Source: an uncultured beta proteobacterium
GTDB taxonomy: Bacteria > Pseudomonadota > Gammaproteobacteria > Burkholderiales > Burkholderiaceae_C
DNA length: 34,314 bases
Assembly (NCBI GenBank): GCA_903864505.1
Contig: CAIPGC010000226.1
Location: forward strand, 1 to 34,314
Direction of reading: 5' to 3'
In this document: piece by piece, positions 1 through 7,898 of the stretch
Layout of the letters: the number at the start of each line of letters is the position of its first letter
Position numbering within the stretch: the first letter of the stretch is position 1
The notes under the pieces: generated by a model
Databases searched by the model: none
What the model saw: only the letters and a program-made list of their open reading frames with translations
What the model was told of the DNA's origin: nothing
Translations under genes and position numbers: made by a program

Positions 1-97
1 CGAGAATAGCAGAACGGCAAAGCGCCCCCGTGTGGCGCAATAATCGGGCCATGCATTCACCGCCTTGGGCCACCCCTTGTTTTTCCCGCACCTCGGT

Positions 98-1180
98 TTG
101 AAACGCCGTCAATTACTGGTGACCCTGCTGGGCGCGGCATCGGGCGGCAATGCCGACGCGCTGTCCCGGCAACGGCTGGAATTTCCGCGCGACCATGGCG
201 CGCATCCGGACTTTCGCACCGAATGGTGGTACCTGACCGGATTTGCCAATGAAGAGGAGCAGGAAGCAGCCTTCGGTTTTCAGATCACCTTCTTTCGCAG
301 CCGCGTGCCCGCCACCCAGGGCATGCAATCGCGTCTGGCCGCGCGGCAACTGGTGTTTGCGCACGCCGCCATCACCGATGTCTCAGGGCGCAAGTTGTGG
401 CATGACCAGCGCATTGCGCGGTCCTCGGGCATCAACGACGGTGAAAACCCGGCGGATGCGGCCTGGTGCGGCATCAAGGACACGCACATCGTGTTGAGAG
501 ACTGGTTCCTGCGGCGCAGCGACCAGGGTCTGCAGGCCAGCGTGCATGGTGCCGAATTTGCCATGCAGCTAAGGTTCATAAACACCCAGGACGTGCTGCT
601 GCAGGGAGAGGATGGCCTGTCACGCAAAGGGCCCGACCCGACGCAGGCCAGCTACTATTACAGCCAACCCCAGTTGCAGGCCCTGGGCGAACTGGTGCTG
701 CGCGGCAAACGCCACACCCTCTCCGCCGGGAGCACTGCCTGGCTGGACCACGAATGGAGCCAGGAACTCCTGCATCCGAAGGCAGTCGGATGGGACTGGG
801 TCGGCATCAACCTGTTTGATGGCAGCGCACTCACGGCTTTTCGATTGCGTGACCGTGACGGTGCCGCCCTGTGGGACGGTGGCTCCTCTCGCAGCGGTGA
901 AATTCGGCGTAGTTTTGCGCATGGTGAGGTGGAATTTACCCCGCTGCGCTCCTGGCTAAGCCCGCTGAGCCGGGCCAGCTACCCTGTGGAGTGGAGGTTG
1001 CGCACACCGGGTGAGACCTACACGGTGCGCGCTCTGGTCGACAACCAGGAACTGGACAGCCGCACCTCGACCGGAGCTATCTACTGGGAAGGCCTGTGCG
1101 AGGTCCGGGACAGCAAGAGTCAGCGCGTGGGACGGGGTTATCTGGAGATGACTGGATATGCCGCACCGATTCGGCTTTAA
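98..1180 (+). CDS. AttH/CrtC-type lipocalin-like protein, probable Tat-exported
   Basis: The protein belongs by eye to the AttH / carotenoid 1,2-hydratase N-terminal (CrtC) lipocalin-like family. It has the early EWWYLTG motif followed by GFQITFFRSR, a central DHEWS motif, GWDWVGI, and a late YWEGLCEV/GRGYLEMTGY block. Family members are exported or membrane-associated; the substrate is unknown here, and a carotenoid role is not supported because no crt genes are nearby. I start at TTG 98, which gives MKRRQLLVTLLGAA, a twin-arginine-like signal. TTG 65 in the same frame is the longest option and gives 371 aa. TTG 98 also overlaps a TGA (99-101) closing another frame that is open from the window edge, so coupling to an upstream gene is possible. 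In other genomes AttH genes often sit beside an FtsX-like permease. No Shine-Dalgarno is visible for either start. Confidence 0.75.
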   Translation: MKRRQLLVTLLGAASGGNADALSRQRLEFPRDHGAHPDFRTEWWYLTGFANEEEQEAAFGFQITFFRSRVPATQGMQSRLAARQLVFAHAAITDVSGRKLWHDQRIARSSGINDGENPADAAWCGIKDTHIVLRDWFLRRSDQGLQASVHGAEFAMQLRFINTQDVLLQGEDGLSRKGPDPTQASYYYSQPQLQALGELVLRGKRHTLSAGSTAWLDHEWSQELLHPKAVGWDWVGINLFDGSALTAFRLRDRDGAALWDGGSSRSGEIRRSFAHGEVEFTPLRSWLSPLSRASYPVEWRLRTPGETYTVRALVDNQELDSRTSTGAIYWEGLCEVRDSKSQRVGRGYLEMTGYAAPIRL

Positions 1181-1230
1181 TTGACTCCGCCGGCTTGCAC
1201 ACAGACCCGGCGCCCTCACCTGCCACCGCT

Positions 1231-3006
1231 ATGACCTCTGAACGCAGCCCGTCCCAACATCCCAAATCACTCACCGGTCTGCTGCCGTTCTTGCGTCCGT
1301 ACCGGGGTCGCATCGGCTTGGCGATGCTGTTTCTGGTGCTGGCGGCCGTGGCCACGCTGGCATTCCCCGTGGCCTTGCGCAGCCTGATCGACGGCGGGTT
1401 GGTGCAGTCGGATAAGGGTGCACAGGTGATGGCGCTGCGTGAGCACTTTGCCGCGCTGTTTGGAGTAGCGGTCGCGCTGGGCCTGTTCTCGGCGGCGCGT
1501 TTCTACATGGTGAGTTGGCTGGGCGAGCGAGTCACGGCCGACCTGCGCAATGCGGTCTACAGCCACGTGCTGGAGCAAAGCCCGGAGTTCTTTGAAACCA
1601 CACAGACTGGCGAGGTGCTGTCGCGCCTGACCGTCGACACGACACTGGTGCAAACGGTGGTGGGCTCATCCCTGAGCATGGGCCTGCGCAATTCCGTGAT
1701 GGGACTGGGTGCGCTGGGCATGCTGGTCTGGACCAACCCCTACGTGATGCTGCAGGTGCTGGTCGTACTGGTGCTGGTGGTAGTTCCGAGTCTGTGGTTT
1801 GGCCGACGGGTGCGCAAGCTCTCTCGCGCCAGCCAGGACCGCATTGCCGACTCCAGTTCCATCGCAGCCGAGGTGCTCAATGCGATTCCCGTGGTTCAGA
1901 GCTACACCGCCGAGGCACGCGAGGCGCAGCGATTTACCGCCTCCACCGATGCTGCCTTTGATACCGCCGTGCGGCGCACCAAGGCGCGTTCGGTGCTGGT
2001 GGCTTTCATCATCATCGCCACCTCGGCGGCGCTACTGTGGGGCCTCTACCAGGGCACCCAGGCGGTCATGGAGGGGCGCATCACCGCCGGCCATCTTGGG
2101 CAAACCGTGGTGTATGTGATCATTTTGGCCAGTGCCTTCGCCATCCTGGGCGAGGTCTATGGCGATTTGCTGCGGGCCGCTGGAGCCACCGAGCGCCTGA
2201 TGGAGTTGCTGGGAACGCGGTCCTCCATTGTTTCACCACAAAATCCGGCGCTGGCCCCCGTACCCACTGCGGGAAGCGCTATCAACTTTGAAGCAATTCA
2301 GTTCAACTATCCATCTCGCCCAAACCAGTCAGCGCTGTCGGACTTCTCGCTCGACGTTCAACCCGGCCAAACGGTCGCCATCGTTGGTCCCAGCGGTGCG
2401 GGCAAGAGCACGGTATTCCAGTTGTTGCTGCGCTTTTACGACCCCCAGAGTGGAAGTATTTTGCTCGACGGCGTGGCGACCCGAGACCTGTCACTGCATG
2501 CCTTGCGCCTGCGCATCGGCATCGTGCCGCAGGATGCCGTCATCTTTTCCAGCAGCGCCTTGGAGAACATCCGCTATGGCAAACCCGGTGCCAGTGACAA
2601 TGAAGTGATCGCGGCGGCCAAAGCCGCTTTTGCAGACGAGTTCATCCAGGCCCTGCCCGAGGGCTACAACACTTTCTTGGGCGAGCGGGGACTGCGCTTG
2701 TCCGGCGGGCAGCGCCAACGCATTGCCATTGCACGCGCAATGCTGAAGAACCCGCCTTTGCTGCTGCTGGATGAAGCCACCAGCGCGCTGGATGCCGAGA
2801 GCGAACGCATGGTGCAAGCTGCCCTGGAGTCGGCCATGCGTGACCGTACCACGCTGGTCATTGCCCACCGGCTCGCGACCGTGCAGAAGGCAGACCGCAT
2901 TGTGGTGCTGGACCACGGCAAACTGGTGGAACACGGCACCCACGCAGAACTGGTCGCATTGGGCGGGGTTTACGCCGGTTTGGCGGCATTGCAGTTCAAT
3001 GCGTGA
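1231..3006 (+). CDS. ABC exporter, fused permease and ATPase (ABCB/MsbA-like)
   Basis: A 591-aa half-transporter, expected to work as a homodimer in the inner membrane and export a hydrophobic substrate or peptide. Residues about 30-310 form the six-helix transmembrane domain. The ATPase domain follows, with Walker A GPSGAGKST at about 386-394, signature LSGGQRQR at about 490, Walker B LLLLDEATSALD at about 510-521, and the H-loop IAHRL. All catalytic motifs are intact. The ORF is open upstream to a GTG at 1096 inside attH, but ATG 1231 gives the usual N-terminus (short polar lead, then LLPFLRPYRGRI) and removes the overlap. No convincing Shine-Dalgarno precedes it. It lies 50 nt after attH on the same strand. 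It resembles MsbA-related ABCB exporters of proteobacteria; the substrate cannot be read from the sequence, and it need not be the lipid A flippase. Confidence 0.92.
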   Translation: MTSERSPSQHPKSLTGLLPFLRPYRGRIGLAMLFLVLAAVATLAFPVALRSLIDGGLVQSDKGAQVMALREHFAALFGVAVALGLFSAARFYMVSWLGERVTADLRNAVYSHVLEQSPEFFETTQTGEVLSRLTVDTTLVQTVVGSSLSMGLRNSVMGLGALGMLVWTNPYVMLQVLVVLVLVVVPSLWFGRRVRKLSRASQDRIADSSSIAAEVLNAIPVVQSYTAEAREAQRFTASTDAAFDTAVRRTKARSVLVAFIIIATSAALLWGLYQGTQAVMEGRITAGHLGQTVVYVIILASAFAILGEVYGDLLRAAGATERLMELLGTRSSIVSPQNPALAPVPTAGSAINFEAIQFNYPSRPNQSALSDFSLDVQPGQTVAIVGPSGAGKSTVFQLLLRFYDPQSGSILLDGVATRDLSLHALRLRIGIVPQDAVIFSSSALENIRYGKPGASDNEVIAAAKAAFADEFIQALPEGYNTFLGERGLRLSGGQRQRIAIARAMLKNPPLLLLDEATSALDAESERMVQAALESAMRDRTTLVIAHRLATVQKADRIVVLDHGKLVEHGTHAELVALGGVYAGLAALQFNA

Positions 3007-3040
3007 TTGATGTAAACAAACTGGGTTAGACACATTGGTA

Positions 3041-3069
3041 TTGAAACCTGCTCTATCGAATCGTAGAAT
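3041..3069 (+). promoter_or_regulatory. Sigma-70 promoter for the small-protein pair
   Basis: A TTGAAA -35 box (3041-3046) and a TAGAAT -10 box (3064-3069) are separated by exactly 17 nt. It lies 28 nt before the first ATG and 35 nt after the ABC exporter stop, so the next two genes probably have their own transcript. It is one of the best housekeeping promoter matches in the window. Confidence 0.72.
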
Positions 3070-3096
3070 AGATCCAATCTACCTTTGGAGCAACGT

Positions 3097-3300
3097 ATGG
3101 AAGTGTCATCCGCCAACAAACCACCGATCCAGCCCGCGAAGCCTGCCAAACCGGTAAACCCGGTGCAGCAAGCGCAACAGCAGCACCAGGCGGCCAAGGC
3201 AAAAGCACCTGAGACGACTAAGGCCGCAGAGACCAAACCGCGTCCAATGGTCAATAGCCAGGGCCAGACGACGAGTCGCTTGTTGCACGCAACGGCCTGA
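3097..3300 (+). CDS. Small Pro/Lys/Gln-rich hypothetical protein
   Basis: A 67-aa protein that I do not recognise. ATG 3097 is preceded by GGAG with 6-nt spacing (3087-3090), which favours it over the in-frame TTG at 3085. The N-terminal half carries a low-complexity PAKPAKPVNPVQQAQQQ stretch, the middle is Ala/Lys/Thr-rich, and the C-terminus is NSQGQTTSRLLHATA. There is no cysteine, signal peptide or membrane segment, so it should be cytoplasmic, basic and probably disordered. A near-consensus sigma-70 promoter stands directly upstream. The next gene starts 30 nt later on the same strand and ends with the similar NATA, so the two are probably cotranscribed. Codon use does not look foreign. 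The clear ribosome binding site and promoter make it credible as a real gene; function is unknown. Confidence 0.68.
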   Translation: MEVSSANKPPIQPAKPAKPVNPVQQAQQQHQAAKAKAPETTKAAETKPRPMVNSQGQTTSRLLHATA

Positions 3301-3330
3301 CATCCGTCCAGGCTTCCAGAGGCTCTTGCC

Positions 3331-3816
3331 ATGGTCGCGATCACTGCCACCAACAGCGCCACCGTTTCGCTTCAGGTCACACTGAACAGGATGCGGTTGG
3401 AGCAGGCTAGGCGCGAGGCAGACCAAGCAGAAGCCTATGCCCAAAGTCTACGTGCGCAGGCAGACGATCAGGAAGGGGTCGTTCAAAAGGCACGTGGTCA
3501 AGTGCAAACCTTGCAAGAGCGGTTGAGTTCCGCCTCAAGCACCAGTGTGCCAACCGGAAAAAAGGTCAACGCACCGACACAAAACAACGACCGCTACATT
3601 CAGAACCTGGCAGATATTTTTGAGTTTGCCAAGCCCATGCTCAAGGCTGAAACGTCGACTGCCGTGAAAGATGTTGTGACTGGCAGTCTATTGGAAGCTA
3701 CCAATGTCGTGGCCAACCCTGCCCCGGTAAACTCAAAAGCTATTGAGCGCTATGGCAACCAGGTGGCCGACGCACCGAGCAAGGTCACGGGGAAAGTGAT
3801 CAACGCGACCGCATGA
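3331..3816 (+). CDS. Coiled-coil hypothetical protein
   Basis: A 161-aa soluble protein without a domain I recognise. Residues about 16-68 are a long Glu/Gln/Ala/Arg-rich amphipathic stretch (LEQARREADQAEAYAQSLRA continuing to LQERL), a likely coiled coil. A Ser/Thr/Pro linker at about 69-90 leads to a second helical part (DRYIQNLADIFEFAKPMLKA) and an Ala/Val/Asn-rich tail. It has no signal peptide, no cysteine and no membrane segment. AGAGG lies 9 nt before ATG 3331. It follows the Pro-rich gene by 30 nt and probably shares its promoter. Its stop is 3 nt from the convergent stop of the DUF1178 gene, so there is no room for a separate terminator between them. A structural or scaffold role is possible but only inferred from shape. 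Confidence 0.78.
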   Translation: MVAITATNSATVSLQVTLNRMRLEQARREADQAEAYAQSLRAQADDQEGVVQKARGQVQTLQERLSSASSTSVPTGKKVNAPTQNNDRYIQNLADIFEFAKPMLKAETSTAVKDVVTGSLLEATNVVANPAPVNSKAIERYGNQVADAPSKVTGKVINATA

Positions 3817-3819
3817 TTT

Positions 3820-4272
3820 CTAGTGCAGAGTATCTTTGAGCGCAGAAGGCAAAGGAAACGGCATGACAGCGATACCCTCTTCAATGAGGGACTGCACTTG
3901 ATCCGGTGTGGCTTGACCCCGGATACTGCGTTCCTCGGCCTCACCATAGTAAATTTTTCGGGCCACCTCGGGAAACTTTTCACCCACATCGTCAGTGTTG
4001 GCAACAATCTTTCGCGCCAATGCCAGCCAAGCCGCCTGCAGCGATTGCTGCTCAGAGTTCACGGGAACGGTTACATCCAGCACTGCTTCGCCGTCAGAAC
4101 GAGCGCCACCCAAATTGAGCCGCGGCGCGCTCAGACGCTTGGCGATAGAACCGTCTCCGCACACCGGACACATCAACAGGCAGCGCTCGCGCTGAGACGC
4201 AAAGTCTTCTTCCGAGGCAAACCAGCCTTCAAAGACATGCCGCTGACCACATTGAAGATCCAGAACTTTCAT
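3820..4272 (-). CDS. DUF1178 family zinc-ribbon protein
   Basis: The 150-aa protein matches DUF1178: an N-terminal zinc-ribbon-like segment (KVLDLQCGQRHVFEGWF, then CPVCG and KRLSAPRLN) and a C-terminal helical domain containing VGEKFPEVARKIYYGEAEERSIRG. The ribbon resembles FmdB-type regulatory modules; the biochemical role of the family is not established. The gene starts 9 nt after the Nudix hydrolase stop and ends the long complex I strand run, so it is probably the last gene of that transcript. Family length is normal and nothing appears truncated. Confidence 0.9.
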   Translation of the reverse strand: MKVLDLQCGQRHVFEGWFASEEDFASQRERCLLMCPVCGDGSIAKRLSAPRLNLGGARSDGEAVLDVTVPVNSEQQSLQAAWLALARKIVANTDDVGEKFPEVARKIYYGEAEERSIRGQATPDQVQSLIEEGIAVMPFPLPSALKDTLH

Positions 4273-4281
4273 GCGTAAAAT

Positions 4282-4884
4282 TCAAAGAGCTTCCAAGACC
4301 TCGGCGCTGTGCCAATCGAGCTGCCATCTACTGTCCAGCACATTTTGAAGCCATAGCGCACCCGTAAGCGTCTTGCCATCCGTGACCTTTCCTTCGCAGC
4401 ACCACTGCAACAGTTCTTTGGGCGAAGCAGTAAAAACATCCAAAAACTCGCCGCCATCAAGGTTCCTTGGCCCGGGCACAAGCTGCCGTGCAAACCAGAT
4501 GTCAATAACTTCCGTCGAGTAGGCAATCACAGGATGCAATACACCTGCATGCGCCCACTGGGCAGCGCTATATCCGGTTTCCTCGCGCAATTCGCGCCGA
4601 GCGCACTGCCATCGTGATTCACCCGGATCGAGCTTACCCGCGGGGAACTCGATCATCACACGGCCTACTGGGTAGCGAAACTGTCGCTCCAGAACCACTT
4701 GGCATGAGCCGTCCCGGTCTTGCAGCAAGGGGATGACCATCACTGCGCCGGGGTGAACGATGTATTCACGTATCGCGCCATTGCCATCGGGGAGGACGAC
4801 CTCGTCGCTCAAAACATGCAGCAAGCGACCCCGAAAAAGCTCCTTACTCGAACGCTGAACTTCGACCAGGTGTCGATCGTTCAT
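4282..4884 (-). CDS. Nudix hydrolase, ADP-ribose pyrophosphatase-like
   Basis: A 200-aa protein with a complete Nudix box at about residues 83-105 (GKLDPGESRWQCARRELREE, then TGY), matching Gx5Ex7REUxEExGU. The upstream beta-strand segment (YIVHPGAVMVIPLL, VLERQFRYPVGRVMIEFPAG) is typical of the ADP-ribose pyrophosphatase (NudF) branch, which splits ADP-ribose into AMP and ribose 5-phosphate with Mg2+. The frame is open up to 4992 inside nuoN, but ATG 4884 gives the normal family N-terminus and lies 11 nt after the nuoN stop. It therefore sits at the end of the complex I operon, followed by DUF1178. Clearing products of NAD turnover would fit the context, but that is inference; substrate specificity within Nudix enzymes is hard to read by eye. 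Confidence 0.9.
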   Translation of the reverse strand: MNDRHLVEVQRSSKELFRGRLLHVLSDEVVLPDGNGAIREYIVHPGAVMVIPLLQDRDGSCQVVLERQFRYPVGRVMIEFPAGKLDPGESRWQCARRELREETGYSAAQWAHAGVLHPVIAYSTEVIDIWFARQLVPGPRNLDGGEFLDVFTASPKELLQWCCEGKVTDGKTLTGALWLQNVLDSRWQLDWHSAEVLEAL

Positions 4885-4895
4885 GTGCAAAGCTA

Positions 4896-6386
4896 TCAGG
4901 TTCCCAGCATCTGCCGGATTGCGTTGCCACACAGCGCCATCAAACCGCTGGGCAAGATGCCCAGAATGAGAACCAGCGCGCCATTGGCGCACAAGACTAC
5001 TCGCACATCCAGCGGCGCCACAACGCTGCTGGCAGTGATCGGCTCATCGAAGTACATGACCTTGATCAGACGCAGGTAGTAGAAGGCACCAATCAGCGAC
5101 ATGATCACCGCAAAAATGGCCAAGCCAAGATACAGTGGCTGACCCGACGCGATGAGTGCTTGCAACACCGCCAACTTGGCATAAAAGCCAACCAGTGGAG
5201 GAATGCCGGCAAGTGACAGCAAGCACACCGCCATGACACCTGCATACAAAGGGCTGCGCGTGTTCAATCCAGCAAAATCGGCGATTTCCTCACTCTCGAA
5301 ACCCTCACGCGACAAGAGCATCAAAATACCGAAGCTGGCCAGCGTCGTCAACACATAGGTGATGATGTAAAACATGGCTGAACTGTAGGCATTGGCGGCG
5401 AACGACAGCGCGTTGCCGTTGACCACACCGGACATGATGCCCAACAACACGAAACCGATTTGCGAGATGGTAGAAAAGGCCAGCATGCGCTTGACGTTGG
5501 TCTGCGCTATAGCCGCCAAATTACCGATCAGCAACGAGCCGATCGCCAGCACCATCAGCATCTGCTGCCAATCGATAGCCAGCGGCAACATGCCCTCCAC
5601 CAGCAAGCGCATGGTGATGGCAAATGCGGCCAATTTAGGTGCGCCGCCAATCATCAGCGTAACAGCCGTGGGTGCGCCCTGGTAGACATCGGGAAGCCAC
5701 ATGTGAAACGGTACCGCACCGAGCTTGAAAGCAAGTCCGGCAACGATGAACACCAGCCCAAAAACCAGTACCTGATGGCGAATCTGACCCGACGCAATGG
5801 CTTTGAATACCGCATTCACATCCAGCGATCCGGTGGCGCCATACATCATGGACATACCGTACAGCAAGAAGCCCGAAGCCATCGAACCCAGCACGAAATA
5901 CTTCATGGCGGCCTCCGTGGCAGTCACATGATCCCGACGCAACGCCACCAAGGCGTAACTGGAAAGCGTCAGCAACTCCAATCCCATGTAGATCACCAGA
6001 AAGTTGTTGCCGGAGATCATGACAAACATTCCAAGCAACGCAAAGATGCTCAAGGTAAAAAATTCGCCACCGCGAAGCATGTCCCTCGATGCGGCATAGG
6101 GCCGACCGTACACCATGGTCACCATCACCGCCAACGTGGCAAAGCACTTCAGCCAATTGCCCATGGCATCGCTGACCACCATATTCTCGAAGCCATAATG
6201 GGTCTCGCCGCTTAAAGCGAGATCGCACTGCATCCAGGCCACTACAGCCAAAGTGAGCATGGTTAGCAAATACGTTGTGCCACGCAACGGTGTCTTGACA
6301 CCGAGATCAATCATTGCAATAGCGCACGCCATCACCAACAACACGACTTCGGGGTAGGCCGTGATCCAACTGATGTTGTCAATCAT
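4896..6386 (-). CDS. nuoN: NADH-quinone oxidoreductase subunit N
   Basis: A 496-aa polytopic inner-membrane protein, one of the three antiporter-like proton-pumping subunits of complex I. It has the proton-antiporter core with [14 protein letters not shown], conserved [24 protein letters not shown] in the middle of the chain, and the [17 protein letters not shown] block in the C-terminal third. Length is normal for the bacterial subunit. It begins 24 nt after nuoM; this short gap contains a tandem copy of the nuoM stop region. The Nudix hydrolase follows 11 nt downstream. Confidence 0.97.
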   Translation of the reverse strand: MIDNISWITAYPEVVLLVMACAIAMIDLGVKTPLRGTTYLLTMLTLAVVAWMQCDLALSGETHYGFENMVVSDAMGNWLKCFATLAVMVTMVYGRPYAASRDMLRGGEFFTLSIFALLGMFVMISGNNFLVIYMGLELLTLSSYALVALRRDHVTATEAAMKYFVLGSMASGFLLYGMSMMYGATGSLDVNAVFKAIASGQIRHQVLVFGLVFIVAGLAFKLGAVPFHMWLPDVYQGAPTAVTLMIGGAPKLAAFAITMRLLVEGMLPLAIDWQQMLMVLAIGSLLIGNLAAIAQTNVKRMLAFSTISQIGFVLLGIMSGVVNGNALSFAANAYSSAMFYIITYVLTTLASFGILMLLSREGFESEEIADFAGLNTRSPLYAGVMAVCLLSLAGIPPLVGFYAKLAVLQALIASGQPLYLGLAIFAVIMSLIGAFYYLRLIKVMYFDEPITASSVVAPLDVRVVLCANGALVLILGILPSGLMALCGNAIRQMLGT

Positions 6387-6396
6387 CTTACGTCTC

Positions 6397-6425
6397 TCAA
6401 TTCAGTTTGATCAATTCAGTTTTGA
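6397..6425. repeat. Tandem 14/15-nt duplication at the nuoM stop
   Basis: Two adjacent copies read tcaattcagtttga (6397-6410) and tcaattcagttttga (6411-6425), differing only by one T in a homopolymer. In the minus-strand reading the nuoM TGA lies at the join, and the second copy fills most of the nuoM-nuoN spacer. Confidence 0.85.
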
Positions 6426-7886
6426 TATTGCAACATGCTTGAGCAGTTGCGCCACCGAAACATCCATGACGTCGGTAAAGGGTTTGGGATAGACACCCAT
6501 ATACAGAACAGCCGCCGCCAGCAAAGCCATCACCAAGAACTCTCGCGGACTAATATCCGTTAACTCCTTCACATGGTCGTTTGCCACTGGGCCCAGATAC
6601 ACCCGCTTGAACATCCACAGCGTATAAGCAGCACCAAAAATAAGCGCACTCGCTGCAGCAAACCCAATCCAGAAATTGAACTTCACTGCACCCAAAATCA
6701 CCATCCATTCGCCGACAAAACCCGCGGTTCCTGGCAAACCACAGTTGGCCATTGCAAAAAACAGCGCAAAGGCAGTGAACTTGGGCATGGTATTGACCAC
6801 GCCTCCGTAACTGGCAATCTCACGTGAATGAACGCGGTCGTACAAGACGCCGATGGAAAGGAACATCGCGGCCGACACAAAACCGTGCGAGATCATCTGC
6901 ACAATGCCGCCAGACACGCCCAGCGAGCTGAAGATGAAGAATCCGAGTGTTACAAATCCCATGTGCGCCACAGAGGAGTAGGCCACCAGCTTTTTCATGT
7001 CCTGCTGCACCATCGCCACAAGTCCCACGTAGACAACGGCGATCAGTGAAAGTGCAATCATGACTCCCGCCCATTCGTGGGCGGCATCTGGTGCAATCGG
7101 GAGCGAAAACCGCAGAAACCCGTAAGCACCCAACTTCAACATGATGGCCGCCAGCACCGCCGAGCCACCCGTCGGTGCCTCCACGTGCACATCGGGCAAC
7201 CATGTGTGCACTGGCCACATGGGAACCTTTACGGCGAATGCCGTAAAGAAGGCAAAGAACAACAGAGTTTGAGTTTTGCTCCCCAGTGGAAGTTGGTGCC
7301 ACACTGCGAGATCAAAGCTTCCACCTGATGTGGTGTACAGGTAGATCAACGCAACCAGCATCAACAGCGAACCCAGCAGCGTGTACAGGAAGAACTTGAA
7401 GGCCGCGTAGATCTTGTTGGGCCCGCCCCAAATACCAATGATGAGATACATCGGGATCAGGGTCGCTTCAAAGAACACATAAAAGAGCAAGCCATCCAAC
7501 GCGCAGAAAACGCCGATCATCAGGCCACTCAAGATGAGGAAAGAGGCCATGTACTGACTAACATTACGCTTGATTACTTCCCAGCTCGCAATGATGACCA
7601 CGACATTGATAAACGCAGTCAACAGCACAAACCACAGGGAAATACCATCGACTCCCAGGTGGTAGTTCACATTGAAGCGCTCGATCCAGGACGACTTCTC
7701 GACAAACTGCATGGCGGCGGTCGAAACATCGAATTGACCATACAGAGGCAATGTCACCAGAAAACTCACGATCGCACCAACGAGGGCAACCCAACGCACA
7801 ATTGGAGCCTGGTCATCGCGCCCAAGTGCCAGTAAAACAATTCCGAACGCAACGGGCGTCCAGATTGCAAGGCTCAACAATCCCAT
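6411..7886 (-). CDS. nuoM: NADH-quinone oxidoreductase subunit M
   Basis: A 491-aa antiporter-like membrane subunit of complex I. The characteristic N-terminal block YHLGVDGISLWFVLLTAF is present, followed by FFEATLIPMYLIIGIWGG and, in the middle, the proton-channel motif KVPMWPVHTWLPDVHVEAPTGG with its conserved lysine and histidine. The chain ends in KLN. It starts 12 nt after nuoL, and an AGGAG (revcomp of 7897-7901 region) lies about 10 nt before the ATG. Length and motifs are normal. Confidence 0.97.
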   Translation of the reverse strand: MGLLSLAIWTPVAFGIVLLALGRDDQAPIVRWVALVGAIVSFLVTLPLYGQFDVSTAAMQFVEKSSWIERFNVNYHLGVDGISLWFVLLTAFINVVVIIASWEVIKRNVSQYMASFLILSGLMIGVFCALDGLLFYVFFEATLIPMYLIIGIWGGPNKIYAAFKFFLYTLLGSLLMLVALIYLYTTSGGSFDLAVWHQLPLGSKTQTLLFFAFFTAFAVKVPMWPVHTWLPDVHVEAPTGGSAVLAAIMLKLGAYGFLRFSLPIAPDAAHEWAGVMIALSLIAVVYVGLVAMVQQDMKKLVAYSSVAHMGFVTLGFFIFSSLGVSGGIVQMISHGFVSAAMFLSIGVLYDRVHSREIASYGGVVNTMPKFTAFALFFAMANCGLPGTAGFVGEWMVILGAVKFNFWIGFAAASALIFGAAYTLWMFKRVYLGPVANDHVKELTDISPREFLVMALLAAAVLYMGVYPKPFTDVMDVSVAQLLKHVAISKLN

Positions 7887-7898
7887 TTTCTTTTTCTC

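Noticed and set aside
3-101. Possible 3' end of an upstream gene before attH
   Set aside because: Two frames are open from the window edge (stops at 41-43 and 99-101). The short tails do not resemble an FtsX permease end clearly, so I could not choose one.
5460-6215. 251-aa open frame antisense to nuoN
   Set aside because: It is fully covered by nuoN, is rich in His/Gln/Arg as expected of an antisense shadow, and has no recognisable domain or ribosome binding site.
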